64,000 bases of DNA from NCBI GenBank assembly GCA_964492245.1, contig CAZBJJ010000003.1, positions 16,787 to 80,786 of the forward strand. The letters are read 5' to 3'. Source of the DNA: CAZBJJ01 sp964492245 (lineage in GTDB: Bacteria; Spirochaetota; Spirochaetia; Treponematales; Breznakiellaceae). Made by a program: the position numbers and the translations under genes. Of the stretch, positions 30,389 to 39,207 are shown in pieces. The notes beneath the pieces were generated by a model. That model saw only the letters and a list, made by a program, of their open reading frames with translations. It was not told the origin of the DNA and searched no databases. Within the stretch, counting starts at the first letter, position 1. The number at the start of each line of letters is the position of its first letter.

Positions 30389-33300
30389 CTATTGGCCATC
30401 AATACGAAAGGAATTTGCCCGACCAGCCCGCGAATAGCGAGCATTAAAAAGCCCTAGGTCTTCGTCGGCCCAGACCTCGTCGTACAACAGGGCCCAGTTT
30501 ATAAATTCATTGCCCATAACAGAGCCGGGCAAGGGGCTTAGGCCTGCAAATATCTGCGAAAAATTCGAGCTGTTTGAAAACTTAGAGCCACTGTTAAAAG
30601 CAATGCGATTATTTTCCACAGTAGGAAATGTACCAATTATTTCGAAGGCGCGGCCCAGCCCCGAGGCCTGGCAATTCAATTGGGAGCCGGAAAACGTTGC
30701 CTGTACATTTTTTAGGGTAAACATAAGTACATCGCGGCCGTGAACACTGATCTCGCTGTCGACAATTTGGCAGGAGCCACCCTGGGCATCGATAAGGCGG
30801 CCGAGGTCCTCGGCAAAGAGGGTAAAGCCGCTTTCAGAAAAACTGACCTGCGAATCTTTAAAAACCATGGCCCGCACAAAGCGACCGACATTTAAGCTTA
30901 AGCGAATGCGTCGCCCCTCCAATTGGGAGCGCTCGAGGTAGATGCTGTTCTGTTCTGGCAAGACCAGACTGCCCGGATACTGGCCAAGAATGCAATCGTT
31001 TAAAAAAATCTTGGCATCCTTTGCCTCAATTGCCTGCTGACCGCTGGTAAACATTGAAAAACTGGCTTCTAAATTGAAGTTGCTGCCCGAAATAAGGGGG
31101 CCAGCACTTCGAAATTGGGTTCGCAAAAGGGTAAGGCGGGACGAGCTGGCAATATTTAGTAGGCTGTTCTGGCGCAGGATGTCCGAGCGCAGGGATATAT
31201 CGCTTATTTTTACCGCCCGATTTTTTATAATGAGGGAACTTGTTCCCCCCAGAACTATTTCGCTGGGGCGGGCTGTTTTTTTCCAGTTCTCGTCATAGCC
31301 GCCATCCAGCCAAAAACAGGCAGCCTCTTCCAGCAGGGGAATATCGATGTCTTTGTCTATTGTATAGGTCCCGCCCTTTAAAGCTATCCTTGTTTTTTTA
31401 AGGCGTTGAATGTTTTCGAGGGCCTGATGTAGGCGGGCGTAGGGTCGCTGGCGCGAACCATCGCTTTGGGCTGTGGGTGCAGCCTGCGGATCTACATAAA
31501 TACTGCTATAGTCCACGGTAAAGCTGCCACTAAGCTCGGCGCTCTCGTTGCCGGCCCCATCGCGGGCACGCAGAGTATAATGTATATTGATGGGGCTCTG
31601 GTTATTGCCTTCGAATATTACTGGCCAACTATCCAGGCTGTGTTCTTTGCGCTGCCCCCCATCTGGGCTGCTGTATAGACTTCCCACAAGGGGAAATTCG
31701 CTAAGCACCGAAAACTCTGCCGCATGTTCCAGCCAAGCCCCCGATTCTGGGCCCTGTACTACAGGCTCTGGGGGAGCTCTGCGGTCCACTAACCAGCTGC
31801 CCAGCTTGATACCGCCGGGCCCCAGGACCCGCACTTCAATCTCTTCGTCTTCGGCTGCCTGTATATTCAATATTTCTCCCTTTGGCAACAAAAAGACTTC
31901 TTCCCAAGACTGATGGTCCCCAGGCCCCAAGGATTGTATCTCTATGCTAAAAAGCTGACCATTGCCATCGATCTGCAAAGGGGTGTTGGCAATTAAGGGC
32001 CGCTCTTTATGTAAAAATGCGCCCTGGCCAAGCTCTTGTAAGCCCAAAAATTCAAGGCTCTGCAACCTTGGCTTTTCCTTCCCGGTAAGGCTCGGGCCAT
32101 CCATCCATTCGAGCCGGCCGGGGCCCATTGGTAGAGCCAGGACTTGCCGGCCCCGCTGCCACCCCTGCTCACCTTCATAGGTGGCAGTGTCGGTGGGCAC
32201 ATAGCGCCATAGGGCCCGCTCTGGCGCATTTTTCCAATTGAGCAAACGCAGACTCTCGGCCTGGATAAGCTCAATATCAGCCTCGGCCCCATCCACGGAA
32301 AGCAATTCCCGACGAATTCCAGTGCGCCCGGGGGCCTCGGCCAATGGGGGTATTGAACCCAGAGGCAGTATAAATCGCCACATTGCACGGCCACTGGAAC
32401 GGCTCAATACAAGGGCCTTTCGCCTGAATGGTCCATCCAGGGCTGGAAGGGCCAATGGACCACGCCGCGTTGGGGGGCTGTAGCGTGGCGCCCAGGTTGC
32501 CCCCTCGTTAACTATGGCCAGCGCATCTGCCCAGTCTCGTGTATAGGCCAAGGGTATGTCTGCCTCTTCTACCTGCCCTTCGCCGCGCTCAAGCTCGCCT
32601 AAAAAGCCAAGCTCCTCGGCCTCTTCTTCCTGCACGGCAAAGCGCAGTTCACTGCGCTCAATATGGCCCTCCTCCGTTTTGGCCATCACCCTTAAAAATA
32701 CTGTGCCCTGGCGATCGATAAGAACTGGCTTTGAATAATGTAAGGCACCCGGAAGGGCAGGATCTGAACCATCGACGGTGTAGCGAATTTCGCTAAAGCC
32801 TTTTTGTGCTATAGCGAGGGTCTGGCGGTTTGCCCAGAGCCCGGGCACGGGGTTTATAAGTTGAAGGCGCCGAGAGCTTTCCTCTTTTATGAGGAGCTCG
32901 CTCTCGTTGCCGGCAGAGTCCACCGCCCAGGCGATAAAGGCAAAGGAGTTTGCGGGAAAAACCATGTCTTCGCAGAGCTCTTGAGGGCGAGCTGGCAAAC
33001 AGGGCCCCTGTTCCTGGCAGGCAGCCGTGCTTATAAAATATATTTTGCTGTCGGCAATTGGGGCAAAGACCGGACGCAATCCCCCTTCGCGCATGGGCAG
33101 AAAGTCCACATTGGGCATGGGCGGCGGGGACCGATCTATAACGACCGACCAGCGCAGATTTTCTGCAGCCGTGGCCGTGGCCGTGGCGGATCCAACTGCG
33201 GTCGCAGTCAGCAAAAAGCGTTCGGCACGGATATCAAAAAAACGCTCCTGCCCCACCGGGCAGTCAAGTTCCACATTGGCCGGCCCCGCCCCCGAATAGA

Positions 33301-33532
33301 CCTCGTGGCCATTTACCGAAAGCCGCAGAAACTGCCCATCGGGGACACTGAACCAGAGTGAACGCTCGTCGGGAAAAATACCCTCTTCTATATTACTTTT
33401 AATGCCAAGGCCCTGCCTAAGCTCGTCGGCAAAGATGCCTTGGCCCGATAGCCCAAAATGGATAAGGCAGACAAGCACAAAAGAAAAGCTTAAAACTCCC
33501 GTCGACCCTCTGGACAGCCTCGTCTTTTTCAT
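30389..33532 (-). CDS. Giant exported protein with chitobiase-like and beta-helix regions
   Basis: A 1047-residue protein with a signal peptide (residues 1 to about 36) and GAGG upstream of the ATG. Near residue 245 the segment SEIRYTVDGSDPALPG matches the C-terminal chitobiase/hexosaminidase (CHB_HEX_C) sandwich. From about residue 678 a segment YVDPQAAPTAQSDGSRQRPY opens a right-handed parallel beta-helix of the DUF1565 type, running to the end with regularly spaced Ser/Ile/Leu turns. No catalytic residues are clear. It is likely surface or periplasmic, perhaps for glycan binding or adhesion. It is placed between a purine phosphoribosyltransferase and rnhB. Confidence 0.75.
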   Translation of the reverse strand: MKKTRLSRGSTGVLSFSFVLVCLIHFGLSGQGIFADELRQGLGIKSNIEEGIFPDERSLWFSVPDGQFLRLSVNGHEVYSGAGPANVELDCPVGQERFFDIRAERFLLTATAVGSATATATAAENLRWSVVIDRSPPPMPNVDFLPMREGGLRPVFAPIADSKIYFISTAACQEQGPCLPARPQELCEDMVFPANSFAFIAWAVDSAGNESELLIKEESSRRLQLINPVPGLWANRQTLAIAQKGFSEIRYTVDGSDPALPGALHYSKPVLIDRQGTVFLRVMAKTEEGHIERSELRFAVQEEEAEELGFLGELERGEGQVEEADIPLAYTRDWADALAIVNEGATWAPRYSPPTRRGPLALPALDGPFRRKALVLSRSSGRAMWRFILPLGSIPPLAEAPGRTGIRRELLSVDGAEADIELIQAESLRLLNWKNAPERALWRYVPTDTATYEGEQGWQRGRQVLALPMGPGRLEWMDGPSLTGKEKPRLQSLEFLGLQELGQGAFLHKERPLIANTPLQIDGNGQLFSIEIQSLGPGDHQSWEEVFLLPKGEILNIQAAEDEEIEVRVLGPGGIKLGSWLVDRRAPPEPVVQGPESGAWLEHAAEFSVLSEFPLVGSLYSSPDGGQRKEHSLDSWPVIFEGNNQSPINIHYTLRARDGAGNESAELSGSFTVDYSSIYVDPQAAPTAQSDGSRQRPYARLHQALENIQRLKKTRIALKGGTYTIDKDIDIPLLEEAACFWLDGGYDENWKKTARPSEIVLGGTSSLIIKNRAVKISDISLRSDILRQNSLLNIASSSRLTLLRTQFRSAGPLISGSNFNLEASFSMFTSGQQAIEAKDAKIFLNDCILGQYPGSLVLPEQNSIYLERSQLEGRRIRLSLNVGRFVRAMVFKDSQVSFSESGFTLFAEDLGRLIDAQGGSCQIVDSEISVHGRDVLMFTLKNVQATFSGSQLNCQASGLGRAFEIIGTFPTVENNRIAFNSGSKFSNSSNFSQIFAGLSPLPGSVMGNEFINWALLYDEVWADEDLGLFNARYSRAGRANSFRIDGQ

Positions 33533-33540
33533 TAAAAACC

Positions 33541-34152
33541 TCAGGACTCCTTTAAAATTGGTCCAAGTATATCACGCAATTGCCCATCCTCGTTAAAATA
33601 ATGCTCTTCCAGCTCCCCTTCTTTGAGCCCAATAAGTTCATGGCTCATATAGTGAATCCAGTAGTCTTCGTCCTTTATCGATAAATCGTGGCGTCGACAC
33701 CAGTAATCTGGCTGAATAGGATGCTGCTCCACCTTGTCGTGAAAATATTTATAGTCGTGAACGGCAATTTTTAAATGATTGCGGGGAATACCTTTTTGCA
33801 AAATAATTTTTGCCAAATGGTTAATCGTGTTGCCAGAATCAAAAATATCATCGACCAAGAGGACCTTGTCGCCATGGCGCAGATAATCCGGCGAATAGGT
33901 CCAGCCATCAACCATAACCGCAGAGTTCTCGCGCACATCCGTATAGGAGCGAGCCACCACTGCGGCATAGTAAACCGGCCTTTCGTTGCGCCGCACAATC
34001 TTAAAATACTCGCTGATAACATTTCCCAGATATGCTCCGCCGCGCAGCGACACGTAAATGACATCTGGCACAAAGCCATCGCAGTGAATTTGGTGCGCCA
34101 ATTTGAGCGCCGCATTGCGCACCTTGTCGTAGGGTAAAAATTCCTTAATCAT
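33541..34152 (-). CDS. Hypoxanthine/guanine-type phosphoribosyltransferase
   Basis: A 203-residue type I phosphoribosyltransferase. The PRPP loop is VLLVDDIFDSGNTINHLAK and the PPi loop VSLRGGAYLGN. The C-terminal region WCRRHDLSIKDEDYWIHY resembles the hood of archaeal/bacterial xanthine or hypoxanthine enzymes. It probably salvages hypoxanthine, guanine or xanthine; the exact base is not decidable. The start at 34152 (MIKEFLPYDK) lies 7 nt after TAGACT, a possible -10, without Shine-Dalgarno. Confidence 0.82.
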   Translation of the reverse strand: MIKEFLPYDKVRNAALKLAHQIHCDGFVPDVIYVSLRGGAYLGNVISEYFKIVRRNERPVYYAAVVARSYTDVRENSAVMVDGWTYSPDYLRHGDKVLLVDDIFDSGNTINHLAKIILQKGIPRNHLKIAVHDYKYFHDKVEQHPIQPDYWCRRHDLSIKDEDYWIHYMSHELIGLKEGELEEHYFNEDGQLRDILGPILKES

Positions 34153-34203
34153 AGCTATCAGTCTACACAAGATTTGGCAATTTGACGAGACATTTCTAAA
34201 AGT

Positions 34204-35550
34204 CTATAACATATACTCTGCGGCTAGCTCCCCTAGAATCTCCAGCCCCTGCCTTACAAGCTTTGGCTCGCCTGAATAATTGATGCGCAGGCATTTTTCG
34301 CGGTGGCTGTGGCGCTGCCAGGCGGTCTCCTCTGGGCTCCCCTGACTGCGTCCGAAAAAAAAGTATTCGCCGGGCACGACAATAACACCGCGTTTTTTTA
34401 AATGGTGATAGAGTTCCAAGCTGGGAATGCGCAAATGTTCGAAATACAGCCAAAGAAAAAGGGCTCCCTCGCTGACGTGGCTGCGCCAGGGAAAGCGGGC
34501 AAAGCTTTTGGGCAAATTCTCCTTTGCCTGCCTTAGACGTTCGCGATAAAAGGGGCGAACGGCAGTATCGGCAAGGCGCTGTAGCTCGCCAGAGCGGACA
34601 AGGCCTTCGGCCAGAACCTGGCCAAGGGAGCCCGAAGCAAGGGCAACAATGGAGTTGAGGGCAGAAATTGCACTGATAATTTCCGTGTTGGCAATGACAA
34701 TGCCCGTCCTAAGCGAGGGCAGGCCAATTTTAGAAAGACTCATGCTCAACACGATGTTCTCGTCCCAATAGGGGCGTGCCTGCGGCGAAGGACTATTTTG
34801 GCCGCGGTGGATAAGATCGGGAAAGATGATATTCGGAAAGGGAAGCCCATAGGCATTGTCGATAAGCAACGGAATGCTATGTTTTTTGGCCAGACGCGCA
34901 AGAACCTGCACCTCCTCGTCGGTTAAGACATTGCCGGTGGGATTAGTCGGGCGCGAGACGCAGATGCCCCCCACTTCGGGATGCGCATTTAGGTAGGCGG
35001 CAACTTTTTCATCATCCAGACGGTATTTGAATTCGTTCTCGCCTATCAACTCGACCCGACTCGGCAAGGTAACAAAGCATTCGCGCTCGAGGCCCTGGTC
35101 TGCATAGCCAATATATTCTGGCACAAGGGGAAAAAGAATGGTCTTTTTTGATGGGGCCCCACCCGAGGCGGCATTGCCGGCAAAGCTGCCGGAAAAAAGA
35201 TTGAAGAGATAAAAAAAAGCACTCTGGCTACCATTGGTGATGGCAATATTTTCTGGCCCTATTGCCCAGCCAAATTCATGTTGTAAAAACTCTGCAATGG
35301 CCTGCAAAAAAGAAACCCGCCCCTGGGGGCTGTCGTAGCGCCCAATACTTTCTTCGAAAACGTCGGCCTGTTTTAAAAGCTCCTCCATTTGGCGGCGGTA
35401 GACCTTTTCCACTGCGGGTATGCGCGCAGGGTTTCCACCGCCAAGGGGAAAATGTGGCAGCCCCGGCGGCAGGGGCCTGCCGAGGTCGTCCATCAGGCTG
35501 AGTATGCCACTATTGCGGGCCAGCTTGTTGCCGAATATCGAAAATTCCAT
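34204..35550 (-). CDS. avtA: Valine-pyruvate aminotransferase
   Basis: A 448-residue class I PLP aminotransferase closely following E. coli AvtA: FSIFGNKLARNSGILSLMDD, LGGGNPARIP, AITNGSQSAFFYLFNLF, GICVSRPTNPTGNVLTDEE, and the PLP Lys in MSLSKIGLPSLRTGI. AvtA exchanges amino groups between alanine and 2-oxoisovalerate, linking valine and alanine pools. It is slightly longer than the E. coli enzyme through an insert after FSGSFAGNAASGG. The promoter overlaps the end of htrA and its -10 ends 6 nt before the ATG. Confidence 0.93.
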   Translation of the reverse strand: MEFSIFGNKLARNSGILSLMDDLGRPLPPGLPHFPLGGGNPARIPAVEKVYRRQMEELLKQADVFEESIGRYDSPQGRVSFLQAIAEFLQHEFGWAIGPENIAITNGSQSAFFYLFNLFSGSFAGNAASGGAPSKKTILFPLVPEYIGYADQGLERECFVTLPSRVELIGENEFKYRLDDEKVAAYLNAHPEVGGICVSRPTNPTGNVLTDEEVQVLARLAKKHSIPLLIDNAYGLPFPNIIFPDLIHRGQNSPSPQARPYWDENIVLSMSLSKIGLPSLRTGIVIANTEIISAISALNSIVALASGSLGQVLAEGLVRSGELQRLADTAVRPFYRERLRQAKENLPKSFARFPWRSHVSEGALFLWLYFEHLRIPSLELYHHLKKRGVIVVPGEYFFFGRSQGSPEETAWQRHSHREKCLRINYSGEPKLVRQGLEILGELAAEYML

Positions 35551-35556
35551 AGCGCA

Positions 35557-35585
35557 AGTATAGCAAGTTCGCCCGCCAATGGCTA
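35557..35585 (-). promoter_or_regulatory. Promoter abutting avtA, overlapping the htrA stop
   Basis: Reverse strand: TAGCCA (35580-35585), a 17-nt spacer and TATACT (35557-35562), 6 nt before the avtA ATG at 35550. The -35 covers the htrA stop codon. A leaderless mRNA is predicted. Confidence 0.45.
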
Positions 35586-37079
35586 CTTTTTATAGCGCAT
35601 GGTTTCTAAGGTGTTTTCGCCGCGCTGGACCTCGTAATAAATTTCTTTTGGCGAGGAGGCCAAGGCGCGATAAAAGCCCCTTAAGTTTTTAACAGCATTT
35701 CCATTGAGCCCGGTTATAATATCGCCCCGCTGTAGGCCCATTGCGGCGGCGGGACTGCGAGCAAGCACCTCGGCCACATACAGGCCCTCGGTTTTTTTGT
35801 CGGCCTTAATTGCCTTGCGGATGTCTTCGGTAAGGGGAATAGGACTAAAACCGGGCCAGAGCTTATTGTTGTCGGCGGCCACATCGTCCTTGCGTACCTC
35901 GATGGTAACACTGCTCTCTAACTCCTTGCCATCGCGGACAAAGGTAAAGTTCGCCTTTTCGTCGGCCATAAGATCGCCGACCTTAAGCACCAGCTGGTTC
36001 TGGCTGTTCACCTTCTCGCCATTTATTGCAGTAATAAAGTCGCCCGGCAGCATGCCCCCCTTGTCGGCGGGGGAACCTAAAAAGACCTGCGAGACAAAGG
36101 CACCTTTTTTGCCTTCTACACCAATATCGTTAAGAATGTCCTTATCTGCCTCGAGAAGGGAGACACCGAGCCAGCCATAGCGGATGGAACCGGTGGAAAT
36201 AAAGTCGTCGATGGCCTTTTTGGCATTATTGATGGGAATGGCAAAACCCAGACCCACCGAACCACCGGTGTTGCTGGCAATCCAGGTGTTAATGCCCACC
36301 ACCTCGCCCCGAATATTTACCAGCGCGCCCCCAGAGTTACCCTGGTTAATTGCCGAGTCGGTCTGAATAAAATCGTTAATATTCCCCGCAGGCCCACCAG
36401 TGCGGCCAACTGCGCTGACAATGCCCATGGTTACCGAGGAGACAAGGCCCAGGGGATTGCCCACGGCAATGGCCCAGTCGCCCACTTTAACGCTGGAAGA
36501 ATCGCCTAAAATTGCCAGGGGAAAGTGTTCTTTAGATTCGAAAGAGACTAGGGCCAGATCTTTGCGGGGGTCCTTGCCAACGAGCTTTGCCGAAAACTCC
36601 CGGCCATCGTTAACCACAATGCTCATTTCACTGGCATCCTCGATGACATGGTTGTTGGTAATAACATAGTGGCTATCGCCGCTGCGGCGCAGGATAATTC
36701 CCGAGCCAAGGCCCTGGGAGCGGTATTCGCGCTCTTCGCCGTTGTCGCTTTTATCATTTGGGCCAAAGAAAAATTCCCAGGGGATGCCATTAAAACGGGG
36801 CACCTGTTGTTTTTTAAGTTGGACCACCTTAATTTCTACTACACTTTGCAGAGTGCGCTCGGCTACGGTATTAAAGACCTCCTGCAGGCTCTCGGCCACC
36901 GCCAGCGAGTCTGCCGGTATACTGGGCAGGGGGCCGGCCTCTGCATGTGCTGTTTTTTTGCCGTTGGGCACCGAGCAGGAAAAAGAGAGGAATGCCAGTG
37001 AAAAGCCGAAAATACTGCCTAAAAGCACGAGATTGAATACCAGCACACTGCCGGAAGAGAGCTTTTTAAAAAGGTTCAT
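35583..37079 (-). CDS. htrA: HtrA/DegP-type serine protease with two PDZ domains
   Basis: A 498-residue periplasmic protease and chaperone for misfolded envelope proteins. The start ATG at 37079 has AGGAGGG upstream. An N-terminal hydrophobic segment ends in SFSC, a possible spirochaete lipobox, so it may be lipid-anchored. The trypsin-like domain carries His in TNNHVIEDA, Asp in PRKDLALV and Ser in NQGNSGGALV. PDZ1 starts near GWLGVSLLE, PDZ2 near LYVAEVLARSP. The leader has a palindrome (37111-37127) that may bind a regulator. Confidence 0.94.
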   Translation of the reverse strand: MNLFKKLSSGSVLVFNLVLLGSIFGFSLAFLSFSCSVPNGKKTAHAEAGPLPSIPADSLAVAESLQEVFNTVAERTLQSVVEIKVVQLKKQQVPRFNGIPWEFFFGPNDKSDNGEEREYRSQGLGSGIILRRSGDSHYVITNNHVIEDASEMSIVVNDGREFSAKLVGKDPRKDLALVSFESKEHFPLAILGDSSSVKVGDWAIAVGNPLGLVSSVTMGIVSAVGRTGGPAGNINDFIQTDSAINQGNSGGALVNIRGEVVGINTWIASNTGGSVGLGFAIPINNAKKAIDDFISTGSIRYGWLGVSLLEADKDILNDIGVEGKKGAFVSQVFLGSPADKGGMLPGDFITAINGEKVNSQNQLVLKVGDLMADEKANFTFVRDGKELESSVTIEVRKDDVAADNNKLWPGFSPIPLTEDIRKAIKADKKTEGLYVAEVLARSPAAAMGLQRGDIITGLNGNAVKNLRGFYRALASSPKEIYYEVQRGENTLETMRYKK

Positions 37080-37110
37080 AGACCCTCCTAGTTTTTTGGT
37101 TTTAAGTTTG

Positions 37111-37148
37111 CTGTCAATCATTGACAGATTCCCTATGTAAAATATAAT
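37111..37148 (+). promoter_or_regulatory. Consensus promoter pointing antisense to map, with palindrome
   Basis: Perfect TTGACA (37121-37126), a 16-nt spacer and perfect TATAAT (37143-37148) on the forward strand, aimed into the 3' end of map. The -35 is part of the palindrome CTGTCAAT-C-ATTGACAG (37111-37127). No forward gene follows. Confidence 0.5.
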
Positions 37149-37166
37149 AAATAATTGATGTCGCGG

Positions 37167-37925
37167 TTACACTTCGGTCAAAACTTCCACTTGGCCGTCC
37201 ACAATTGCCACGGTGTGTTCCCAGTGGGCAGAGGCCTTGCCATCGGCGGTGAGCACGGTCCAGCCATCATCCAGATGATCTACCTCGTGGCTGCCCAGGT
37301 TTATCATGGGTTCAATGGCTATAACTAGGCCGTTTTGCAGGCGGGGGTTCGGTCGCAGATAGGGAACATTGGGGACACTGGGCTCCTCGTGAGGGGCAAA
37401 GCCAACGCCATGGCCACAGTAGGCGGTAACTACGCCGTATCCATGTTGCTGCGCATGCTGCATTACTGCGCGACTTATATCGTTTATGCGTCCGCCCGGC
37501 ATTTTAATTGCCCCTATTCCCTGGTACAGGCATTCGCGGGTTACCTGGTTTAATTTTTGGATTTCGGGCGCACAGCTGCCCACCTCCACGCTCATGGCCA
37601 TATCGCTAAAATAGCCGTTTAAATTGATGCCACAGTCCAGCGAGACCAGGTCGCCGTTTTGCAGTATTCGGTTTCCCGGTATACCATGGATTACTTCCTC
37701 ATTTACCGAGACGCAGAGGGCGGCGGGAAAGGGATTGCTCTTATCGCCATAGTTTAAAAAGGCAGGGATGCCACCGGCCTCCTTTATCCAGGCCTGTACC
37801 CAGGTATCTAAACTTTTAGTGCTCCTGCCCGGCTGTACTTCGCCTTTGAGCTCCTTAAAAAGTTGGGCAAGAAGCCGACAGGAGGCGCGCACGCCCTCCA
37901 ACTGAGTCTTGTTTTTTAAACGCAT
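37167..37925 (-). CDS. map: Methionine aminopeptidase, type I
   Basis: A 252-residue metalloenzyme removing N-terminal Met from nascent proteins. All metal ligands are present: LDCGINLNGYFSDMAMSVE (two Asp), YCGHGVGFAPHEEPSVPN (His), AIEPMINLG (Glu) and the C-terminal HWEHTVAI (Glu). Full length for type Ia without zinc-finger extension. GAGAGG precedes the ATG. It overlaps the end of the upstream J-domain gene by one base. Confidence 0.97.
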   Translation of the reverse strand: MRLKNKTQLEGVRASCRLLAQLFKELKGEVQPGRSTKSLDTWVQAWIKEAGGIPAFLNYGDKSNPFPAALCVSVNEEVIHGIPGNRILQNGDLVSLDCGINLNGYFSDMAMSVEVGSCAPEIQKLNQVTRECLYQGIGAIKMPGGRINDISRAVMQHAQQHGYGVVTAYCGHGVGFAPHEEPSVPNVPYLRPNPRLQNGLVIAIEPMINLGSHEVDHLDDGWTVLTADGKASAHWEHTVAIVDGQVEVLTEV

Positions 37926-38752
37926 TATAATACCTCTCTTTGTAGTCGCTGCATTTTGTTTCTGGCAAGTTTTAAATTGCCATCGCAGTTCAGCGCCTGG
38001 CTCCAGGCTCTTTGGGCCTGTTCTTCTTCGTCTATTGCATCATAGGCATCGCCGAGCATGCGCCAATAGCGGGCCCTTTCTTTTTGGGGCATGGGCAGGC
38101 GGACCATCTCTTCGAGAATGTCGAGTACCAGCTCTGGATCGGTTTGGGGAACAAGGCGCAGGCGCACAATTTCTTTTAAATACTGTAGGACATCGGGGAA
38201 AAAATGGCGAAACCAGGGGTTTTTATTTTCCTCTTCTATTATATCAAACAATAGGCGGCAGGCCGCCCAGGGATCCCCTGCCCTATCCAGTTCCTCGGCC
38301 AGAATAAAAGAGCAGTCCATCCATTCTTCCCGCTCAAAATATTCACGCATCGAAAAGGCCGGCCCTCCCATCTCTACATATCGTTTTACTGCTTCTCCCT
38401 CGCGCAGATGCAAGAGGTCGTAAAAAATGAGTTTTGCCATCGACTCTGGATCGTCGCTGCGTTTTAAAAGCCATTCCCGGTAGTTAAAAGGCTCTTTTTG
38501 TCGGCGAGTAAACTGCAGTTCGCTGTTGTAATTGCAACGTTTAGCGGCATCGACCAGAATTTTGTAGGCCTGGATGAGCTCGCTCATCTGCTGACCGGCG
38601 CCAGCAGAGCTGACGGCGCCAACAGAGTTGGCGACACCAACAGAATTGACGGCATCGGGGTGAATGCTTTTTACTTTTTGTCTAAAGGCCCGTTTTATTT
38701 CTGCAAGGCTGGCCTTGGGCGAAACGCCGAGCAGGGTATAATAATTTTCCAC
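37925..38752 (-). CDS. J-domain protein with TPR-like C-terminus and repeat insert
   Basis: A 275-residue cytosolic protein starting with GTG after GAGGG. Residues 1-70 form a J domain (YYTLLGVSPKASLAEIKRAF, HPD at about 32-34). Directly after HPDA an insert of three VNSVGVA/SAGA-like hexapeptides, encoded by 18-bp repeats, enlarges the loop before helix III. Residues of about 90-275 are helical with TPR-like spacing (YWRMLGDAYDAIDEEEQAQ). There is no zinc-finger domain. Probably a type III J-protein acting with DnaK on a special client. Lies directly upstream of map. Confidence 0.82.
   Translation of the reverse strand: MENYYTLLGVSPKASLAEIKRAFRQKVKSIHPDAVNSVGVANSVGAVSSAGAGQQMSELIQAYKILVDAAKRCNYNSELQFTRRQKEPFNYREWLLKRSDDPESMAKLIFYDLLHLREGEAVKRYVEMGGPAFSMREYFEREEWMDCSFILAEELDRAGDPWAACRLLFDIIEEENKNPWFRHFFPDVLQYLKEIVRLRLVPQTDPELVLDILEEMVRLPMPQKERARYWRMLGDAYDAIDEEEQAQRAWSQALNCDGNLKLARNKMQRLQREVL
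38597..38650 (-). repeat. Three 18-bp repeats within the J domain gene
   Basis: Copies at 38597-38614, 38615-38632 and 38633-38650 of a unit like GGCGCCAACAGAGTTGGC, in frame, encoding six-residue Val/Ala-Asn/Ser-Ser-Val/Ala-Gly-Ala units right after the HPD motif. Confidence 0.75.
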
Positions 38753-38762
38753 ATTGCCGCCC

Positions 38763-39176
38763 TCAAAAATCTAAGCTCTTTCCCAGGGCCAGGGCCTGAT
38801 CGGCAGAGAAAAGAAAATCACTCCAATTGACCGCCATGCCCTCTTTTTCCATTGCCTTCATTACTAGGGCCAAGGCCTTCGTTAAAAAAAGCCCCTTTTT
38901 AATTAAAAATGCGGCACTGCGCTTGCCAACCAAAGAACTGGGACTGGCCAGGGTCCGCGCAACAAGGGGCGAAAGCTTCGAGGAAAAAGCTGAGGCTGTC
39001 TGGGTACACAGGGCGATATAGTCGTAGCCAGGCAGGCGGGAACCAATGCCATCCTTGGCATTGAGCAGGTCGACCTGATGGCCAGCTGCCTCCATACCCT
39101 TTGCCAGCTCGCTGGCAAAGATGTCCAACTTGGTTTTTCCATTTTTAGGAGAAATTATCAACACTGCAACTCGCAT
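38763..39176 (-). CDS. Flavodoxin-like small protein
   Basis: A 137-residue protein. The N-terminal strand and loop VLIISPKNGKTKLDIFASEL resemble flavodoxin-like families in which the FMN loop is S-x-x-G-x-T-x-x; a central segment YDYIALCTQTASAFSSKL fits the second FMN loop. A C-terminal helix pair with many Leu/Ala follows. An electron-transfer or NAD(P)H-reductase-like function is possible, but the cofactor is unproven. Lies between usp and the J-domain gene on the same strand. Confidence 0.5.
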   Translation of the reverse strand: MRVAVLIISPKNGKTKLDIFASELAKGMEAAGHQVDLLNAKDGIGSRLPGYDYIALCTQTASAFSSKLSPLVARTLASPSSLVGKRSAAFLIKKGLFLTKALALVMKAMEKEGMAVNWSDFLFSADQALALGKSLDF

Positions 39177-39207
39177 ATCTCATCCTTTAGGTGGGCCTTA
39201 ACTTAAT

